Assembly: GCF_002858675.1 (NCBI RefSeq)
Contig: NZ_PJZF01000008.1
Span: forward strand, 62,001-126,000
Length of the DNA stretch: 64,000 bases
Direction: 5' to 3'
Source of the DNA: Chimaeribacter californicus
GTDB lineage: Bacteria; Pseudomonadota; Gammaproteobacteria; Enterobacterales; Enterobacteriaceae
In this document: positions 51,382 through 60,291 of the stretch, piece by piece
How the letters are laid out: every line of letters starts with the position of its first letter
Numbering within the stretch: position 1 is the first letter of the stretch
Translations under genes and position numbers: made by a program
The notes under the pieces: generated by a model
Told to the model about the DNA's origin: nothing
The model's database searches: none
Seen by the model: the letters and a program-made list of their open reading frames with translations, nothing else

Positions 51382-52758
51382 TCAGCGTGTTGGCGTGCGT
51401 TTACGCGGCGTTTTCACCGGCGTAATGTGGGTCACTTCGCTCTCAACCCAGCCGTCGGCCAGCCGGGTGGTCAGGCGGTCACCCGGTTGCGCCTGCGCGG
51501 TTTTCTTCAGCACGCCGCCCTCTGCGGTGGTGGTCACGCTGTAGCCGCGTGCCAGCGTCGCCAGCGGGCTGACGGCCTCAAGCTGGGTGCAGGCGGTGCC
51601 GAAACGCTGTTTCTGCTGGGCAAGCTGGAGGGCCAGCGCCTGATTCAGCCGGTAGCGCAGCTGTTGCACCCGCTGCTGGGTACGGTGGATGCGGGTCTGC
51701 GGCGGATGCTGCAATAGCCGCTGTTGCAGGCGATCGGCGCGGCGTACCCATTGGCGCAACCGCTGCTGCATCGCCTCATCCAGCCGGCGGCGCAGGCGGA
51801 ACAGCGCGGTCTGCTGGCGCGAGAGGCGTAACTGCGGGTGCTGCTGTTGCAGGCGGTGATGCAGCCGGGTGAACTGCCGCGCCCGCTGGGCGAGGAAATA
51901 GTCCATCGCCATTTCCAGCCGCTGCTGCTGGGACTGCATCCGGCGCAGCAACTCCAGCTGGTTACGGCTGACAAGCTCCGCAGCGGCCGAGGGGGTCGGC
52001 GCGCGCAGATCCGCCACGAAGTCCGCAATCGTTACGTCCGTTTCATGGCCGACGGCGCTGACCACCGGGATACGGCTGGCGAAAATCGCGCGCGCCACCC
52101 GTTCGTCATTAAAGCTCCACAAATCTTCCAGCGAGCCGCCGCCGCGCCCGACAATCAGCACATCACACTCATTGCGCCGGTTGGCGGTCTCAATGGCGCG
52201 CACAATCATCATCGGCGCGTCAGCGCCCTGCACCAGCGTGGGGTAGATCACCACCGGCAACGACGGGTCACGGCGTTTCAGCACCTGCAACACATCGTGC
52301 AGCGCCGCGCCGCTGGCGGAGGTGATAACGCCCACCTGTTTGGCCGGGGAGGGGAGCGGCTGCTTGAATTGCGCATCGAACAGCCCTTCATCCGCCAGCG
52401 CCTGCTTGAGCAGCTCATATTTTTGCTGCAACAGCCCTTCACCGGCCGGTTGCATACTTTCGGCAATCAGCTGGTAGTCGCCGCGCGGTTCATACAGGGT
52501 GATGGTGGCGCGCATCAGCACCTGCTGGCCATTCTGCGGGCGGAAGGTGCTGCGGCGGTTAGCATTGCGGAACATGGCGCAGCGCACCTGTGCCCGGTCA
52601 TCCTTCAGGGTGAAATACCAGTGGCCGGAGGCGGGTTGCGACAGGTTGGAGATTTCGCCGGAGAGCCAGATCTGGCCCATTTCACCTTCCAGCAGCTGTC
52701 GCACCGTCTGATTCAGGCGGCTGACCGTAAAAATTCCTGGGGAAGATAAATTCGGCAT
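51382..52758 (-). CDS. xseA: Exodeoxyribonuclease VII large subunit
   Basis: 458-residue subunit of ExoVII. An N-terminal OB fold (about 10-110; [21 protein letters not shown]) precedes the catalytic domain with [17 protein letters not shown] and [26 protein letters not shown], then a long coiled coil very rich in Gln, Arg and Leu. The ATG at 52758 aligns with relatives; an upstream ATG would add five residues. Divergent from guaB, as in E. coli. Confidence 0.96.
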   Translation of the reverse strand: MPNLSSPGIFTVSRLNQTVRQLLEGEMGQIWLSGEISNLSQPASGHWYFTLKDDRAQVRCAMFRNANRRSTFRPQNGQQVLMRATITLYEPRGDYQLIAESMQPAGEGLLQQKYELLKQALADEGLFDAQFKQPLPSPAKQVGVITSASGAALHDVLQVLKRRDPSLPVVIYPTLVQGADAPMMIVRAIETANRRNECDVLIVGRGGGSLEDLWSFNDERVARAIFASRIPVVSAVGHETDVTIADFVADLRAPTPSAAAELVSRNQLELLRRMQSQQQRLEMAMDYFLAQRARQFTRLHHRLQQQHPQLRLSRQQTALFRLRRRLDEAMQQRLRQWVRRADRLQQRLLQHPPQTRIHRTQQRVQQLRYRLNQALALQLAQQKQRFGTACTQLEAVSPLATLARGYSVTTTAEGGVLKKTAQAQPGDRLTTRLADGWVESEVTHITPVKTPRKRTPTR

Positions 52759-52851
52759 TGTGATCTTGATCAAATTTTAAAACAGGGACTTAATTGGTCG
52801 ATACTACAGGGCTGTAACAGGTAATCAAGGGTTTTAGGAAAATAGTGCTGG

Positions 52852-52867
52852 AGGCAATCGATTACGC
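52852..52867. promoter_or_regulatory. PurR-like box at the guaB promoter
   Basis: 11 of 16 matches to the PurR consensus, located just upstream of the -10. The E. coli guaB operator sits at the same place and also deviates from consensus. Confidence 0.55.
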
Positions 52868-52871
52868 TCTG

Positions 52872-52877
52872 TATAAT
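52872..52877 (+). promoter_or_regulatory. guaB -10 element
   Basis: Consensus TATAAT 52 bases before the guaB ATG; the following GCCGCGGC is the GC-rich discriminator typical of stringently controlled promoters. Confidence 0.7.
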
Positions 52878-52928
52878 GCCGCGGCAATATTTTATCTTTT
52901 TCGCAGCCACCCTGGTGAGATATTGCCC

Positions 52929-54392
52929 ATGCTACGTATCGTAAAAGAAGCCCTGACGTTTGATGACGTTCTGCTCGTTCCCGCCCACTCCACTGTCCTG
53001 CCGAACACGGCCGATCTCGGCACGCAACTCACGGCAAAAATCCGCCTGAACATCCCGATGCTCTCTGCCGCCATGGATACCGTTACGGAATCCGGCCTGG
53101 CGATTGCGCTGGCTCAGGAAGGCGGCCTTGGGTTCATCCACAAAAACATGTCCATTGAACGCCAGGCCGAAGAGGTCAGCCGGGTGAAGAAACATGAGAG
53201 CGGCGTGGTCACTGACCCGCAAACCGTGACGCCTGCCACTACCCTGCGCCAGGTGAAAGAGCTGACCGCCCGCAACGGTTTCGCCGGTTACCCGGTCGTC
53301 ACAGAAGAAAATGAGCTGGTGGGCATCATCACCGGCCGTGACGTGCGCTTCGTGACCGACCTCGACCAGCCGGTCACCGCCGTGATGACTCCGAAAGCGC
53401 GCCTGGTGACGGTGAAAGAGGGCGAAGCCCGCGACATCGTGCTGCAAAAAATGCATGAAAAGCGCGTGGAAAAAGCGCTGGTCGTCGATGCCAGTTTCCA
53501 CCTGCTCGGCATGATCACCGTAAAAGATTTCCAGAAAGCTGAACGTAAACCCAACGCCTGTAAAGATGAGCGCGGCCGCCTGCGCGTCGGCGCAGCCGTG
53601 GGTGCCGGCCCGGGCAACGAAGCGCGTGTTGATGCGCTGGTCGCGGCTGGCGTAGATGTATTGCTGATCGACTCCTCGCACGGCCATTCGGAAGGCGTGT
53701 TGCAGCGCATCCGTGAAACCCGGGCCAAATACCCGGATCTGCAAATCGTCGGCGGCAACGTCGCCACCGCCGCAGGCGCGAAAGCGCTGGTTGAGGCGGG
53801 CGTCAGCGCCGTGAAAGTCGGCATCGGCCCCGGCTCTATCTGCACCACCCGTATCGTGACCGGCGTGGGCGTCCCGCAGATCACCGCCATTGCTGATGCG
53901 GTAGAAGCGCTGGAAGGCACCGGCATCCCGGTGATCGCTGACGGCGGCATCCGCTTCTCCGGTGACATCGCCAAAGCGCTGGCGGCAGGCGCTTCCTGCG
54001 TGATGGTCGGCTCCATGCTGGCGGGTACTGATGAATCCCCGGGTGAAATCGAGCTGTATCAGGGCCGTTCGTTCAAATCCTACCGCGGCATGGGCTCACT
54101 GGGCGCGATGTCCAAAGGCTCCTCTGACCGCTACTTCCAGACCGATAACGCCGCAGACAAACTGGTGCCGGAAGGGATCGAAGGCCGCGTGGCCTACAAA
54201 GGGATGCTGAAGGCGATTGTCCACCAGCAGATGGGCGGCCTGCGCTCCTGCATGGGCCTCACCGGTTGCCCGACCATCGATGACCTGCGCACTAAAGCGG
54301 AGTTCGTCCGCATCAGCGGCGCCGGCATTCAGGAAAGCCACGTGCACGACGTGACCATCACTAAAGAGTCACCGAACTACCGCATGGGCTGA
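52929..54392 (+). CDS. guaB: Inosine-5'-monophosphate dehydrogenase
   Basis: 487-residue enzyme that oxidises IMP to XMP with NAD, the first step committed to GMP. The barrel is interrupted by two CBS domains (about 95-205). The catalytic cysteine loop is [17 protein letters not shown], and the flap arginine-tyrosine region is [12 protein letters not shown]. The family start is the ATG at 52929 ([21 protein letters not shown]). 74 bases before guaA in the guaBA operon. Confidence 0.98.
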   Translation: MLRIVKEALTFDDVLLVPAHSTVLPNTADLGTQLTAKIRLNIPMLSAAMDTVTESGLAIALAQEGGLGFIHKNMSIERQAEEVSRVKKHESGVVTDPQTVTPATTLRQVKELTARNGFAGYPVVTEENELVGIITGRDVRFVTDLDQPVTAVMTPKARLVTVKEGEARDIVLQKMHEKRVEKALVVDASFHLLGMITVKDFQKAERKPNACKDERGRLRVGAAVGAGPGNEARVDALVAAGVDVLLIDSSHGHSEGVLQRIRETRAKYPDLQIVGGNVATAAGAKALVEAGVSAVKVGIGPGSICTTRIVTGVGVPQITAIADAVEALEGTGIPVIADGGIRFSGDIAKALAAGASCVMVGSMLAGTDESPGEIELYQGRSFKSYRGMGSLGAMSKGSSDRYFQTDNAADKLVPEGIEGRVAYKGMLKAIVHQQMGGLRSCMGLTGCPTIDDLRTKAEFVRISGAGIQESHVHDVTITKESPNYRMG

Positions 54393-54466
54393 TAAGCGTG
54401 GCGGCGGCCCCGGCTGCCGCCCGTTGATTTTTCTTCTTTTTTCTCTGTTTCTGGAATTCGCCTCAC

Positions 54467-56044
54467 ATGTCAAAAAATATCCATAAGCATCGTATCCTGA
54501 TCCTGGATTTCGGTTCTCAGTACACCCAATTGGTTGCGCGCCGCGTTCGTGAAATCGGCGTTTATTGTGAACTGTGGGCATGGGACGTTACCGAAGCGCA
54601 GATCCGCGACTTCAACCCGAGCGGCATTATTCTCTCCGGCGGCCCGGAGAGCACCACCGAGCTGGACAGCCCGCGCGCGCCGGAATACGTCTTCAACGCC
54701 GGTGTGCCGGTGTTCGGCGTCTGCTACGGGATGCAGACCATGGCGATGCAGCTGGGCGGCCATGTGGAAGGCTCCAACGAGCGTGAATTCGGCTATGCAC
54801 AGGTGGAAATCCAGACTGAAAGCGCGCTGATCCGTGACATTCAGGACGCCCTCAGCCCGACCGGCCAGCCGCTGCTGGACGTCTGGATGAGCCACGGTGA
54901 CAAAGTCACGGCGATCCCGTCTGATTTCGTGACCGTCGCCAGCACGGACAGCTGCCCGTTTGCCATCATGGCGAACGAAGAAAAACGCTTCTACGGCGTG
55001 CAGTTCCACCCGGAAGTGACCCACACCCGTCAGGGCCAGCGGATGCTGGAGCGGTTTGTGCTGGACATCTGCGGCTGTGAAGCGCTCTGGACCCCGGCCA
55101 CCATCATTGAAGATGCGGTTGAGCGCATCAAACAGCAGGTGGGCAACGATCAGGTGATCCTCGGCCTCTCCGGCGGCGTGGACTCCTCCGTCACTGCGAT
55201 GCTGCTGCACCGCGCCATCGGCAACCGTTTGACCTGCGTCTTTGTGGACAACGGCCTGCTGCGCCTGAACGAGGCGGATCAGGTGCTGGAGATGTTCGGT
55301 GACCATTTCGGCCTGAACATTGTGCATGTCCCGGCGGAGGAGCGTTTCCTGTCCGCGCTGGCCGGCATCGACGATCCGGAAGCCAAGCGCAAGACCATCG
55401 GCCGCGTATTCGTTGAGGTGTTCGACGAAGAGGCCAGCAAGCATGAAGAGTTCAAATGGCTGGCGCAGGGCACCATCTACCCGGATGTGATTGAGTCTGC
55501 GGCCTCTGCCACCGGCAAAGCGCACGTGATCAAGTCCCACCACAACGTCGGCGGCCTGCCGAAAGAGATGAAACTGGGGCTGGTGGAACCGCTGAAAGAG
55601 CTGTTCAAAGACGAAGTGCGCAAAATCGGCCTGGAGCTTGGCCTGCCGTATGACATGCTCTACCGCCATCCGTTCCCGGGGCCGGGCTTGGGTGTGCGCG
55701 TGCTGGGCGAAGTGAAGAAAGAGTTCTGCGACCTGCTGCGCCGCGCAGACGCCATCTTCATTGAAGAGCTGCACAAAGCCGATCTCTACCACAAAGTCAG
55801 CCAGGCCTTTACGGTGTTCCTGCCGGTGCGCTCTGTGGGCGTAATGGGCGATGGCCGTAAATATGACTGGGTCGTCTCGCTGCGTGCCGTCGAAACCATC
55901 GATTTCATGACCGCGCACTGGGCGCACCTGCCGTATGAGTTCCTCGGCCGCGTCTCCAACCGCATTATCAACGAAATCAACGGTATCTCCCGCGTGGTAT
56001 ACGATATCTCCGGCAAACCGCCGGCGACCATTGAGTGGGAATGA
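54467..56044 (+). CDS. guaA: GMP synthase (glutamine-hydrolysing)
   Basis: 525-residue enzyme, same length as E. coli. A class I glutamine amidotransferase (about 1-200) has Cys in [10 protein letters not shown] and His/Glu in QFHPEVTHT. An ATP pyrophosphatase domain has the P-loop LSGGVDSSV, and the C-terminal dimerisation domain ends PPATIEWE. It aminates XMP to GMP. Confidence 0.98.
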   Translation: MSKNIHKHRILILDFGSQYTQLVARRVREIGVYCELWAWDVTEAQIRDFNPSGIILSGGPESTTELDSPRAPEYVFNAGVPVFGVCYGMQTMAMQLGGHVEGSNEREFGYAQVEIQTESALIRDIQDALSPTGQPLLDVWMSHGDKVTAIPSDFVTVASTDSCPFAIMANEEKRFYGVQFHPEVTHTRQGQRMLERFVLDICGCEALWTPATIIEDAVERIKQQVGNDQVILGLSGGVDSSVTAMLLHRAIGNRLTCVFVDNGLLRLNEADQVLEMFGDHFGLNIVHVPAEERFLSALAGIDDPEAKRKTIGRVFVEVFDEEASKHEEFKWLAQGTIYPDVIESAASATGKAHVIKSHHNVGGLPKEMKLGLVEPLKELFKDEVRKIGLELGLPYDMLYRHPFPGPGLGVRVLGEVKKEFCDLLRRADAIFIEELHKADLYHKVSQAFTVFLPVRSVGVMGDGRKYDWVVSLRAVETIDFMTAHWAHLPYEFLGRVSNRIINEINGISRVVYDISGKPPATIEWE

Positions 56045-56067
56045 TTTCTCCGCCGTTCACCCCAAAA

Positions 56068-56091
56068 ACCGCCCTTCAGGGCGGTTTTTTT
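56068..56091 (+). terminator. Rho-independent terminator after guaA
   Basis: 8-bp perfect stem (56068-56075 / 56078-56085), then seven T; an A-run on the other side may let it also serve the convergent antitoxin gene. Confidence 0.9.
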
Positions 56092-56116
56092 ATGGCGATA
56101 GCCGCAGGCCGGGCAA

Positions 56117-56434
56117 TCAGGAGAATACCACTTTCAGGCTGCCCGGCGACCGGCGGGGTTTGCCGACGACGATGTGTACATCCCGGCCTAATCTGGTCAG
56201 GCACTCCAGCATTTTCACTTCACTGATACCGCGGAATTGCCCACGTAACATATTGGATAAGCGAGGTTGCGTCATGCCCAGCGCTTTTGCAGCCTGTGCC
56301 TGAGTTAACGCGCGGCTTTTAATGATGGCACCGATCGTGGCCGCCAGTTGGGCTTTAATCTGCATTCCTTCAGCATCGTCCAGGCCAAGATCGGCATAAA
56401 CATTACCGCTGCCGGTTTCGATTTCGTGGCTCAT
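56117..56434 (-). CDS. XRE-family antitoxin (HigA-like)
   Basis: 105-residue protein with a central helix-turn-helix (LTQAQAAKALGMTQPRLSNMLRGQF) of the XRE/HigA type that follows RelE/HigB-like toxin genes. The C-terminus LTRLGRDVHIVVGKPRR is common in this antitoxin group. It starts one base after the stop of the toxin gene, with AGGAG eight bases upstream. It should neutralise the toxin and repress the pair through the operator at 56802-56821; the toxin partner has an internal stop. Confidence 0.85.
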   Translation of the reverse strand: MSHEIETGSGNVYADLGLDDAEGMQIKAQLAATIGAIIKSRALTQAQAAKALGMTQPRLSNMLRGQFRGISEVKMLECLTRLGRDVHIVVGKPRRSPGSLKVVFS

Positions 56435-56435
56435 T

Positions 56436-56780
56436 TTATGCTCCTCTAGCATGGTCTTCTGCGGCTTTCAGGCGTTTACGGATTTTATCCATATCAGGTT
56501 TTGGGGTCGCTATCCCTGACGTTGATTTTTTCTGAAAAGCATGGAGAACATAGACAGCCGCACCATATTTAACGGTATACACTGCCCGGTATGTATCACC
56601 TGTATAATCCTCAACCACTTCCATCACGCCAGCACCACTGAAGCTTTTCAAGGGTTTAGCCTGAGGATGTTTATTACCACATTGTGCGAGTTAAAGCGCA
56701 AATCCAAAGACGTCCTGCACATCATCAGGAAGACATTGAAGATCTTTTTTGCTGCTGCCAATCCAATAGAGCGGTTTCAT
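56436..56780 (-). pseudogene. HigB/RelE-like toxin gene with an internal stop codon
   Basis: In one frame from the ATG at 56780 the gene reads MKPLYWIGSSKKDLQCLPDD, then VQDVFGFAL, a TAA at 56693-56691, and continues LAQCGNKHPQAKPLKSFSGAG to VYVLHAFQKKSTSGIATPKPDMDKIRKRLKAAE. Without the stop this is a typical phage Gp49-like/HigB toxin of about 114 residues; relatives commonly have Tyr at the stop position, so one base change (TAT or TAC to TAA) explains it. The downstream part could be re-initiated only weakly from a TTG at 56651. Probably inactive. Confidence 0.82.
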
Positions 56781-56801
56781 GTGCGAAATCCCTGCGCTTA
56801 A

Positions 56802-56821
56802 TTATACCCATATAGGTATAA
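56802..56821. promoter_or_regulatory. Palindromic operator of the toxin-antitoxin pair
   Basis: TTATACC-CATATA-GGTATAA: perfect 7-base arms, 22-41 bases upstream of the toxin ATG. It overlaps a minus-strand TATAAT (56801-56806 as ATTATA on the plus strand), a usual place for antitoxin autorepression. Confidence 0.65.
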
Positions 56822-57013
56822 ATTACCACGTGGCTTACGTTATGCACCGGGCTGTATAGGGATCTGGAACGTGCTTTCCATAAATAGTCCCACCCCGCAG
56901 CACCTCACAATTACGCATAAAAAGTTACGCTTTGTCTTAAAGGCGTGAGATGGCGCTATGCCTTGTGAAAAGGGAGTGCTAGGGTCTACAGACGCGGACT
57001 AGAGAGGTGGCTT

Positions 57014-57295
57014 ATGCAAAATCTGGTGGCAGACGTACTGATTAAAATGTCAAAAATCGAGGTGGAAGCCAAAGAATTGACCGCGCAGGTAGAGGCACAA
57101 TCCCTGTTGCTGGCAGCCATCATCCTGATGCTGGATAAAACCCTGACGGAAAACGTCACCCAAACCATTAACCAGGCGATAGTGACAGCGGCCAAAGAAT
57201 CAGATGAAATCATGTCTTCTGATGTCGATCTTTTACTGTCACATGTAGGCCGGTTATTAGCGTTACCTGAATTCGTAAAAGCAAAATCCGAATAA
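57014..57295 (+). CDS. IraP-like anti-adaptor protein
   Basis: 93-residue helical protein. Its N-terminal half (MQNLVADVLIKMSKIEVEAKELTAQVEAQ) parallels E. coli IraP (MKNLIAELLFKLAQKEEES, then KELCAQVEAL), and the C-terminal part (DVDLLLSHVGRLLALP) parallels its TELLRDYVKKLLKHP. IraP blocks the adaptor RssB and so stabilises sigma-S during phosphate starvation. GAGAGGTGG precedes the ATG. Similarity is from memory; conservation in the middle is weak. Confidence 0.7.
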   Translation: MQNLVADVLIKMSKIEVEAKELTAQVEAQSLLLAAIILMLDKTLTENVTQTINQAIVTAAKESDEIMSSDVDLLLSHVGRLLALPEFVKAKSE

Positions 57296-57432
57296 TCTGA
57301 AGCAGGCAGCTTAAACGGCTGAATCGGTTAAAATTCAGCCATGCTGCGGTCTCCAGCCCGGTTTACCCGTTTCACAATGTGTTAAATCGCTGCTAGGCTT
57401 GTTAGTATTTGCTAACAAAATGCGGAGGAAAT

Positions 57433-57663
57433 GTGAACGAAGATTTAAATGATGAAGACAGCACCAAAGTCTGTCCTGAGTGTCTGGCAAGTGGCGACGA
57501 TTACATGACCCAGGTAAAAAGCATTAAGGATAGTCAAAGCGGAAACACCATTATTAACGTCCGGTACTGTGCGCACTGCGGCAATATCATCAGTATGTCC
57601 AGTGAGGAGATCCACGCAGAGCACCATACCCCCGTGCCAATACGGCGCAAGGTGTCAGGATGA
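57433..57663 (+). CDS. Small zinc-ribbon protein, function unknown
   Basis: 76-residue acidic protein with two CxxC pairs (CPEC and CAHC) about 37 residues apart, the pattern of a small zinc ribbon. The start is taken as GTG at 57433 because GGAGG lies four bases before it and the frame has no suitable ATG there. I do not recognise the family. It lies in the accessory block after the IraP-like gene. Confidence 0.65.
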   Translation: MNEDLNDEDSTKVCPECLASGDDYMTQVKSIKDSQSGNTIINVRYCAHCGNIISMSSEEIHAEHHTPVPIRRKVSG

Positions 57664-57903
57664 AAACCAGCCCGTGTTGAAAAGCATAAAAAGAAAGGAA
57701 AAGGTAACATTTGCTCTACTTAAGATGCCCGGCACAGGCCCTGCATCTGCTCATACACCGCAAGGGACACTGCTTTGGGGGGAGTTTAAGGCCATAGGGT
57801 GTTATCAGCCCGCCGCTCCCCAGCTTCTCACTCCTGTCACGGCAGCACAGCAGGTTTACCCCTTCGAATAATTATCGGGAAACCTGTCTGTGACTGACCG
57901 TGT

Positions 57904-58344
57904 TTACCCCTCTTTTTTCTGATCAAGCCGGTAATGCAGCAAATAGTAATCGCCTTTTGGGGCGGTACCCCGGCTGACCTTCTCCCAGCCATGGCGCTGG
58001 TAAAACCGCAGGGCGCGCTCATTTTTCACCAGGCACTTTAACGCACCGGTATGGGTAAATGTGGCTTGCGCCGCCTTCAGCAGCGCAAGCCCGATGCCGC
58101 GGCCCTGTGCCTCCGGCGCGACAAACAGGTTATGCAGGAAATTTTCCGCATCAAACAGGGAGGCAAATCCCACCGGGCGGCCTTCTTCTTCGGCCACCAG
58201 CACCGTTTCCCCCAGCACCGCACGGTCAAAATCTTCCAGTTGCCAGCCGCTGCTCGCAAGCCAGGGCCAGGCCTGTTTGCGGGCCGCGAGATACAGGGTG
58301 CGCAGGAAGGGGCGATCGGTTTCCTGATAGGGGCGTACAATCAT
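57904..58344 (-). CDS. GNAT-family N-acetyltransferase
   Basis: 146-residue acetyltransferase with the acetyl-CoA-binding motif A APEAQGRGIGLALL (about 92-105) and motif B FYQRHGWEKV. Such proteins acetylate amino groups of small molecules or proteins; the substrate is unknown. AAAGGA lies six bases before the ATG. No functional link to neighbours. Confidence 0.85.
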   Translation of the reverse strand: MIVRPYQETDRPFLRTLYLAARKQAWPWLASSGWQLEDFDRAVLGETVLVAEEEGRPVGFASLFDAENFLHNLFVAPEAQGRGIGLALLKAAQATFTHTGALKCLVKNERALRFYQRHGWEKVSRGTAPKGDYYLLHYRLDQKKEG

Positions 58345-58557
58345 TGGCGTTCCTTTAACGGGGGCAGGCCACCGCCTGACGGGGCGTGATTTAGCCTGAT
58401 GAGCAGGTCACTGAGACGGCACCGTGCGCCCTTCAGCATGATTTATCTAATTGATTGAAATTATAGCGCTAACTGACCAGATGTGATCATTATGGCCTTG
58501 AGGGGCAGCCGCGCCGTCACTAGGCTAAAGGCTCCAGCTCAGTGCAGTGAGGTCATC

Positions 58558-58692
58558 ATGGGAACCCGAAAAGTGGTGCGAGACACTGAAACCGGCCAGT
58601 TTGTTGAGCCCGGTGAAGCCAAAAAACGGCCGAAATCGACGGTGACCGAAACCATCAATACGCCGTCGAAAAAGAAGAAAAAAACGCAGTAA
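58558..58692 (+). CDS. Small basic protein of 44 residues, function unknown
   Basis: Begins MGTRKVVRDTETGQFVEPGE and ends in a lysine-rich KKKKKTQ tail. GAGG stands a few bases before the ATG, and a strong terminator follows the stop after a short gap, so it looks like a real single-gene unit. The 'RDTETGQFV' motif occurs in small enterobacterial proteins, but I cannot name it. Confidence 0.65.
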   Translation: MGTRKVVRDTETGQFVEPGEAKKRPKSTVTETINTPSKKKKKTQ

Positions 58693-58704
58693 CCGCCTCT
58701 GTGA

Positions 58705-58728
58705 AAGCGCCCGCCAGGGCGCTTTTTT
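58705..58728 (+). terminator. Rho-independent terminator after the small basic protein
   Basis: 7-bp GC stem (58706-58712 / 58717-58723) with a 4-base loop, followed by six T. Confidence 0.85.
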
Positions 58729-58752
58729 CATGCATCAAGAAGCCAGTAGCGC

Positions 58753-59184
58753 TTAACGTACCCCGTTGGCCGTCAGCGAAATCACCGGCATCACGGCGAC
58801 ACCGTCAGTATAAAACAGGTCTGAGTTTGTGAACGCGTAAACGCGCCCGCTCAGCGTGACGCTAATGTGATTGCCATAGCCTGAGATCTTTGCCTCGCCT
58901 ACATCCGTGACCAGAAACGGTGTGCGTTCTTTCAGGTGCGGCATCGGGTCACCCGGCAGTGCGCCATCCAGATAATAGCGGTAGACCTCAGAGACCGTCG
59001 CCCCGCCGCTCTGGTATTTTGTCACATACAGAAACGTGCTTTCCGTGATGCGCCGCTGGGCGTAGAGGGCGTCCTCCGGCGCGCGGTTAACATAACACTG
59101 ATAGCACGCATAACCAGCGACCAGCAACAGCAGTACGCCGGTGAGCGCTGCGTGTAAGCGGCTAATGATGATGTTGTTTTGCAT
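58753..59184 (-). CDS. Unrecognised single-TM protein
   Basis: 143 residues: a short basic/polar start, one TM helix (about 12-31; AALTGVLLLLVAGYACYQCY), then an extracytoplasmic beta-rich part (EVYRYYLDGALPGDP, ISVTLSGRVYAFTN). It may be an uncleaved anchor or a signal peptide. GAGG lies four bases before the ATG. I do not recognise the family. Confidence 0.68.
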   Translation of the reverse strand: MQNNIIISRLHAALTGVLLLLVAGYACYQCYVNRAPEDALYAQRRITESTFLYVTKYQSGGATVSEVYRYYLDGALPGDPMPHLKERTPFLVTDVGEAKISGYGNHISVTLSGRVYAFTNSDLFYTDGVAVMPVISLTANGVR

Positions 59185-59360
59185 ACTTCCTCACGGTAGG
59201 GGGGCGCTGTTTGCGAGGGGCGCAACATAACCGGCAACAGGGATTTTTTTCATTAACCTCTGTCATCTCTTATGCTTGTCGCCGGTGAAAAAGGCCACGA
59301 TCCGATTTGCAACCTGCCTGCCGGCTGCTTATGCTGATGCCGCGTTTGAATACCAAACCA

Positions 59361-59437
59361 TGACTCGGGGTGCCCGCAAGGGCTGAGACTTTACCCGTAT
59401 TACCTGACCTGGATAATGCCAGCGTAGGGAAGTCACG
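59361..59437 (+). ncRNA. TPP riboswitch (THI element)
   Basis: The THI-box core is visible: ACTCGGGGTGCC, GGCTGAGA, ACCCG, ACCTGACCTGGATAATGCC and GCGTAGGGAAGT in the right order and spacing, 45 bases before thiM. It senses thiamine pyrophosphate and should switch off thiMD when the cofactor is abundant. Confidence 0.95.
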
Positions 59438-59440
59438 CTG

Positions 59441-59475
59441 CCTTACCGGCATCGCCTTCTTTCACGCCGGTAAGG
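59441..59475 (+). promoter_or_regulatory. SD-sequestering hairpin of the TPP riboswitch
   Basis: A 10-bp perfect stem (59441-59450 / 59466-59475) pairs with the start of the thiM ribosome-binding site AAGGAG (59472-59477). This is the layout of a translational off-switch; there is no T-run for termination. Confidence 0.8.
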
Positions 59476-59481
59476 AGAATC

Positions 59482-60291
59482 ATGATGTTGTCCCCTGCCG
59501 ATCCCGCCGCTCCGGCGACCTTTCCTGTTGATGCTGCCGCTGAGTGCTGGGCGCAGTTCCGCCGCCGTGCACCCCTGGTGCACTGCCTGACCAATGAAGT
59601 GGTGCAATCCGTGACGGCCAACCTGTTGCTGGCCGCCGGGGCCTCGCCCGCGATGGTGGTGGAGCCGCAGGAGGCCGCGCAGTTCAGCGCGCTGGCCGAT
59701 GCACTGCTGGTGAACCTCGGTACCCTGAACCACGCCCGCGCAGAGAGTATGCTGGCCGCGATTGAGAGTGCCAATGCGGCCGGTACGCCCTGGACGCTGG
59801 ACCCGGTGGCCGTCGGCGCGCTCACCTATCGCACGGCGTTTGCCCACCGGTTACTGGCCCTGCGCCCGGCGGCGATCCGCGCCAATGCCTCGGAGATCCT
59901 CGCGCTCTGCGGCCAACCGGCGCTGGGGCGCGGCGTCGACAGCGGGGATGACTCACTACAGGCGCTGCCCGCCGCCCGTGAACTGGCGCAACAGACCGGC
60001 GCGGTGGTCGCGGTCACCGGCCGGGTGGACTACGTCACCGACGGACAAGCGACCTGGGCGATCCCCGGCGGCCATCCACTGATGACGCGGGTAGTCGGCA
60101 CCGGCTGTGCGCTGTCGGCGCTGGTGGCCGGTTTTTGTGCGCTGGAGGGGCCGCGGCGGGATCGGGTGGCCGCCGCGTGCGCATTGATGGCGCGCGCCGG
60201 GGAGCGGGCGGCGTCACAGGCGGCCGGGCCGGGCAGTGTGCTGCCGCGGCTGCTGGATGAAGTCTATCAACTGGTGGAGGGCGGGGTATGA
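59482..60291 (+). CDS. thiM: Hydroxyethylthiazole kinase
   Basis: 269-residue ribokinase-fold enzyme that phosphorylates the thiazole moiety in thiamine salvage. Motifs include [30 protein letters not shown] and the C-terminal anion hole [15 protein letters not shown]. Controlled by the TPP riboswitch. Starts at 59482 or 59485 (tandem ATGs). Overlaps thiD by four bases. Confidence 0.96.
   Translation: MMLSPADPAAPATFPVDAAAECWAQFRRRAPLVHCLTNEVVQSVTANLLLAAGASPAMVVEPQEAAQFSALADALLVNLGTLNHARAESMLAAIESANAAGTPWTLDPVAVGALTYRTAFAHRLLALRPAAIRANASEILALCGQPALGRGVDSGDDSLQALPAARELAQQTGAVVAVTGRVDYVTDGQATWAIPGGHPLMTRVVGTGCALSALVAGFCALEGPRRDRVAAACALMARAGERAASQAAGPGSVLPRLLDEVYQLVEGGV

Noticed and set aside
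54470-55927. Open frame of 485 codons antisense to guaA
   Set aside because: Same shadow effect; guaA on the plus strand is certain.
57569-57871. Open frame of 100 codons after the zinc-ribbon gene
   Set aside because: It overlaps the zinc-ribbon gene in another frame, has a low-complexity Pro/Gln-rich sequence and no ribosome-binding site.
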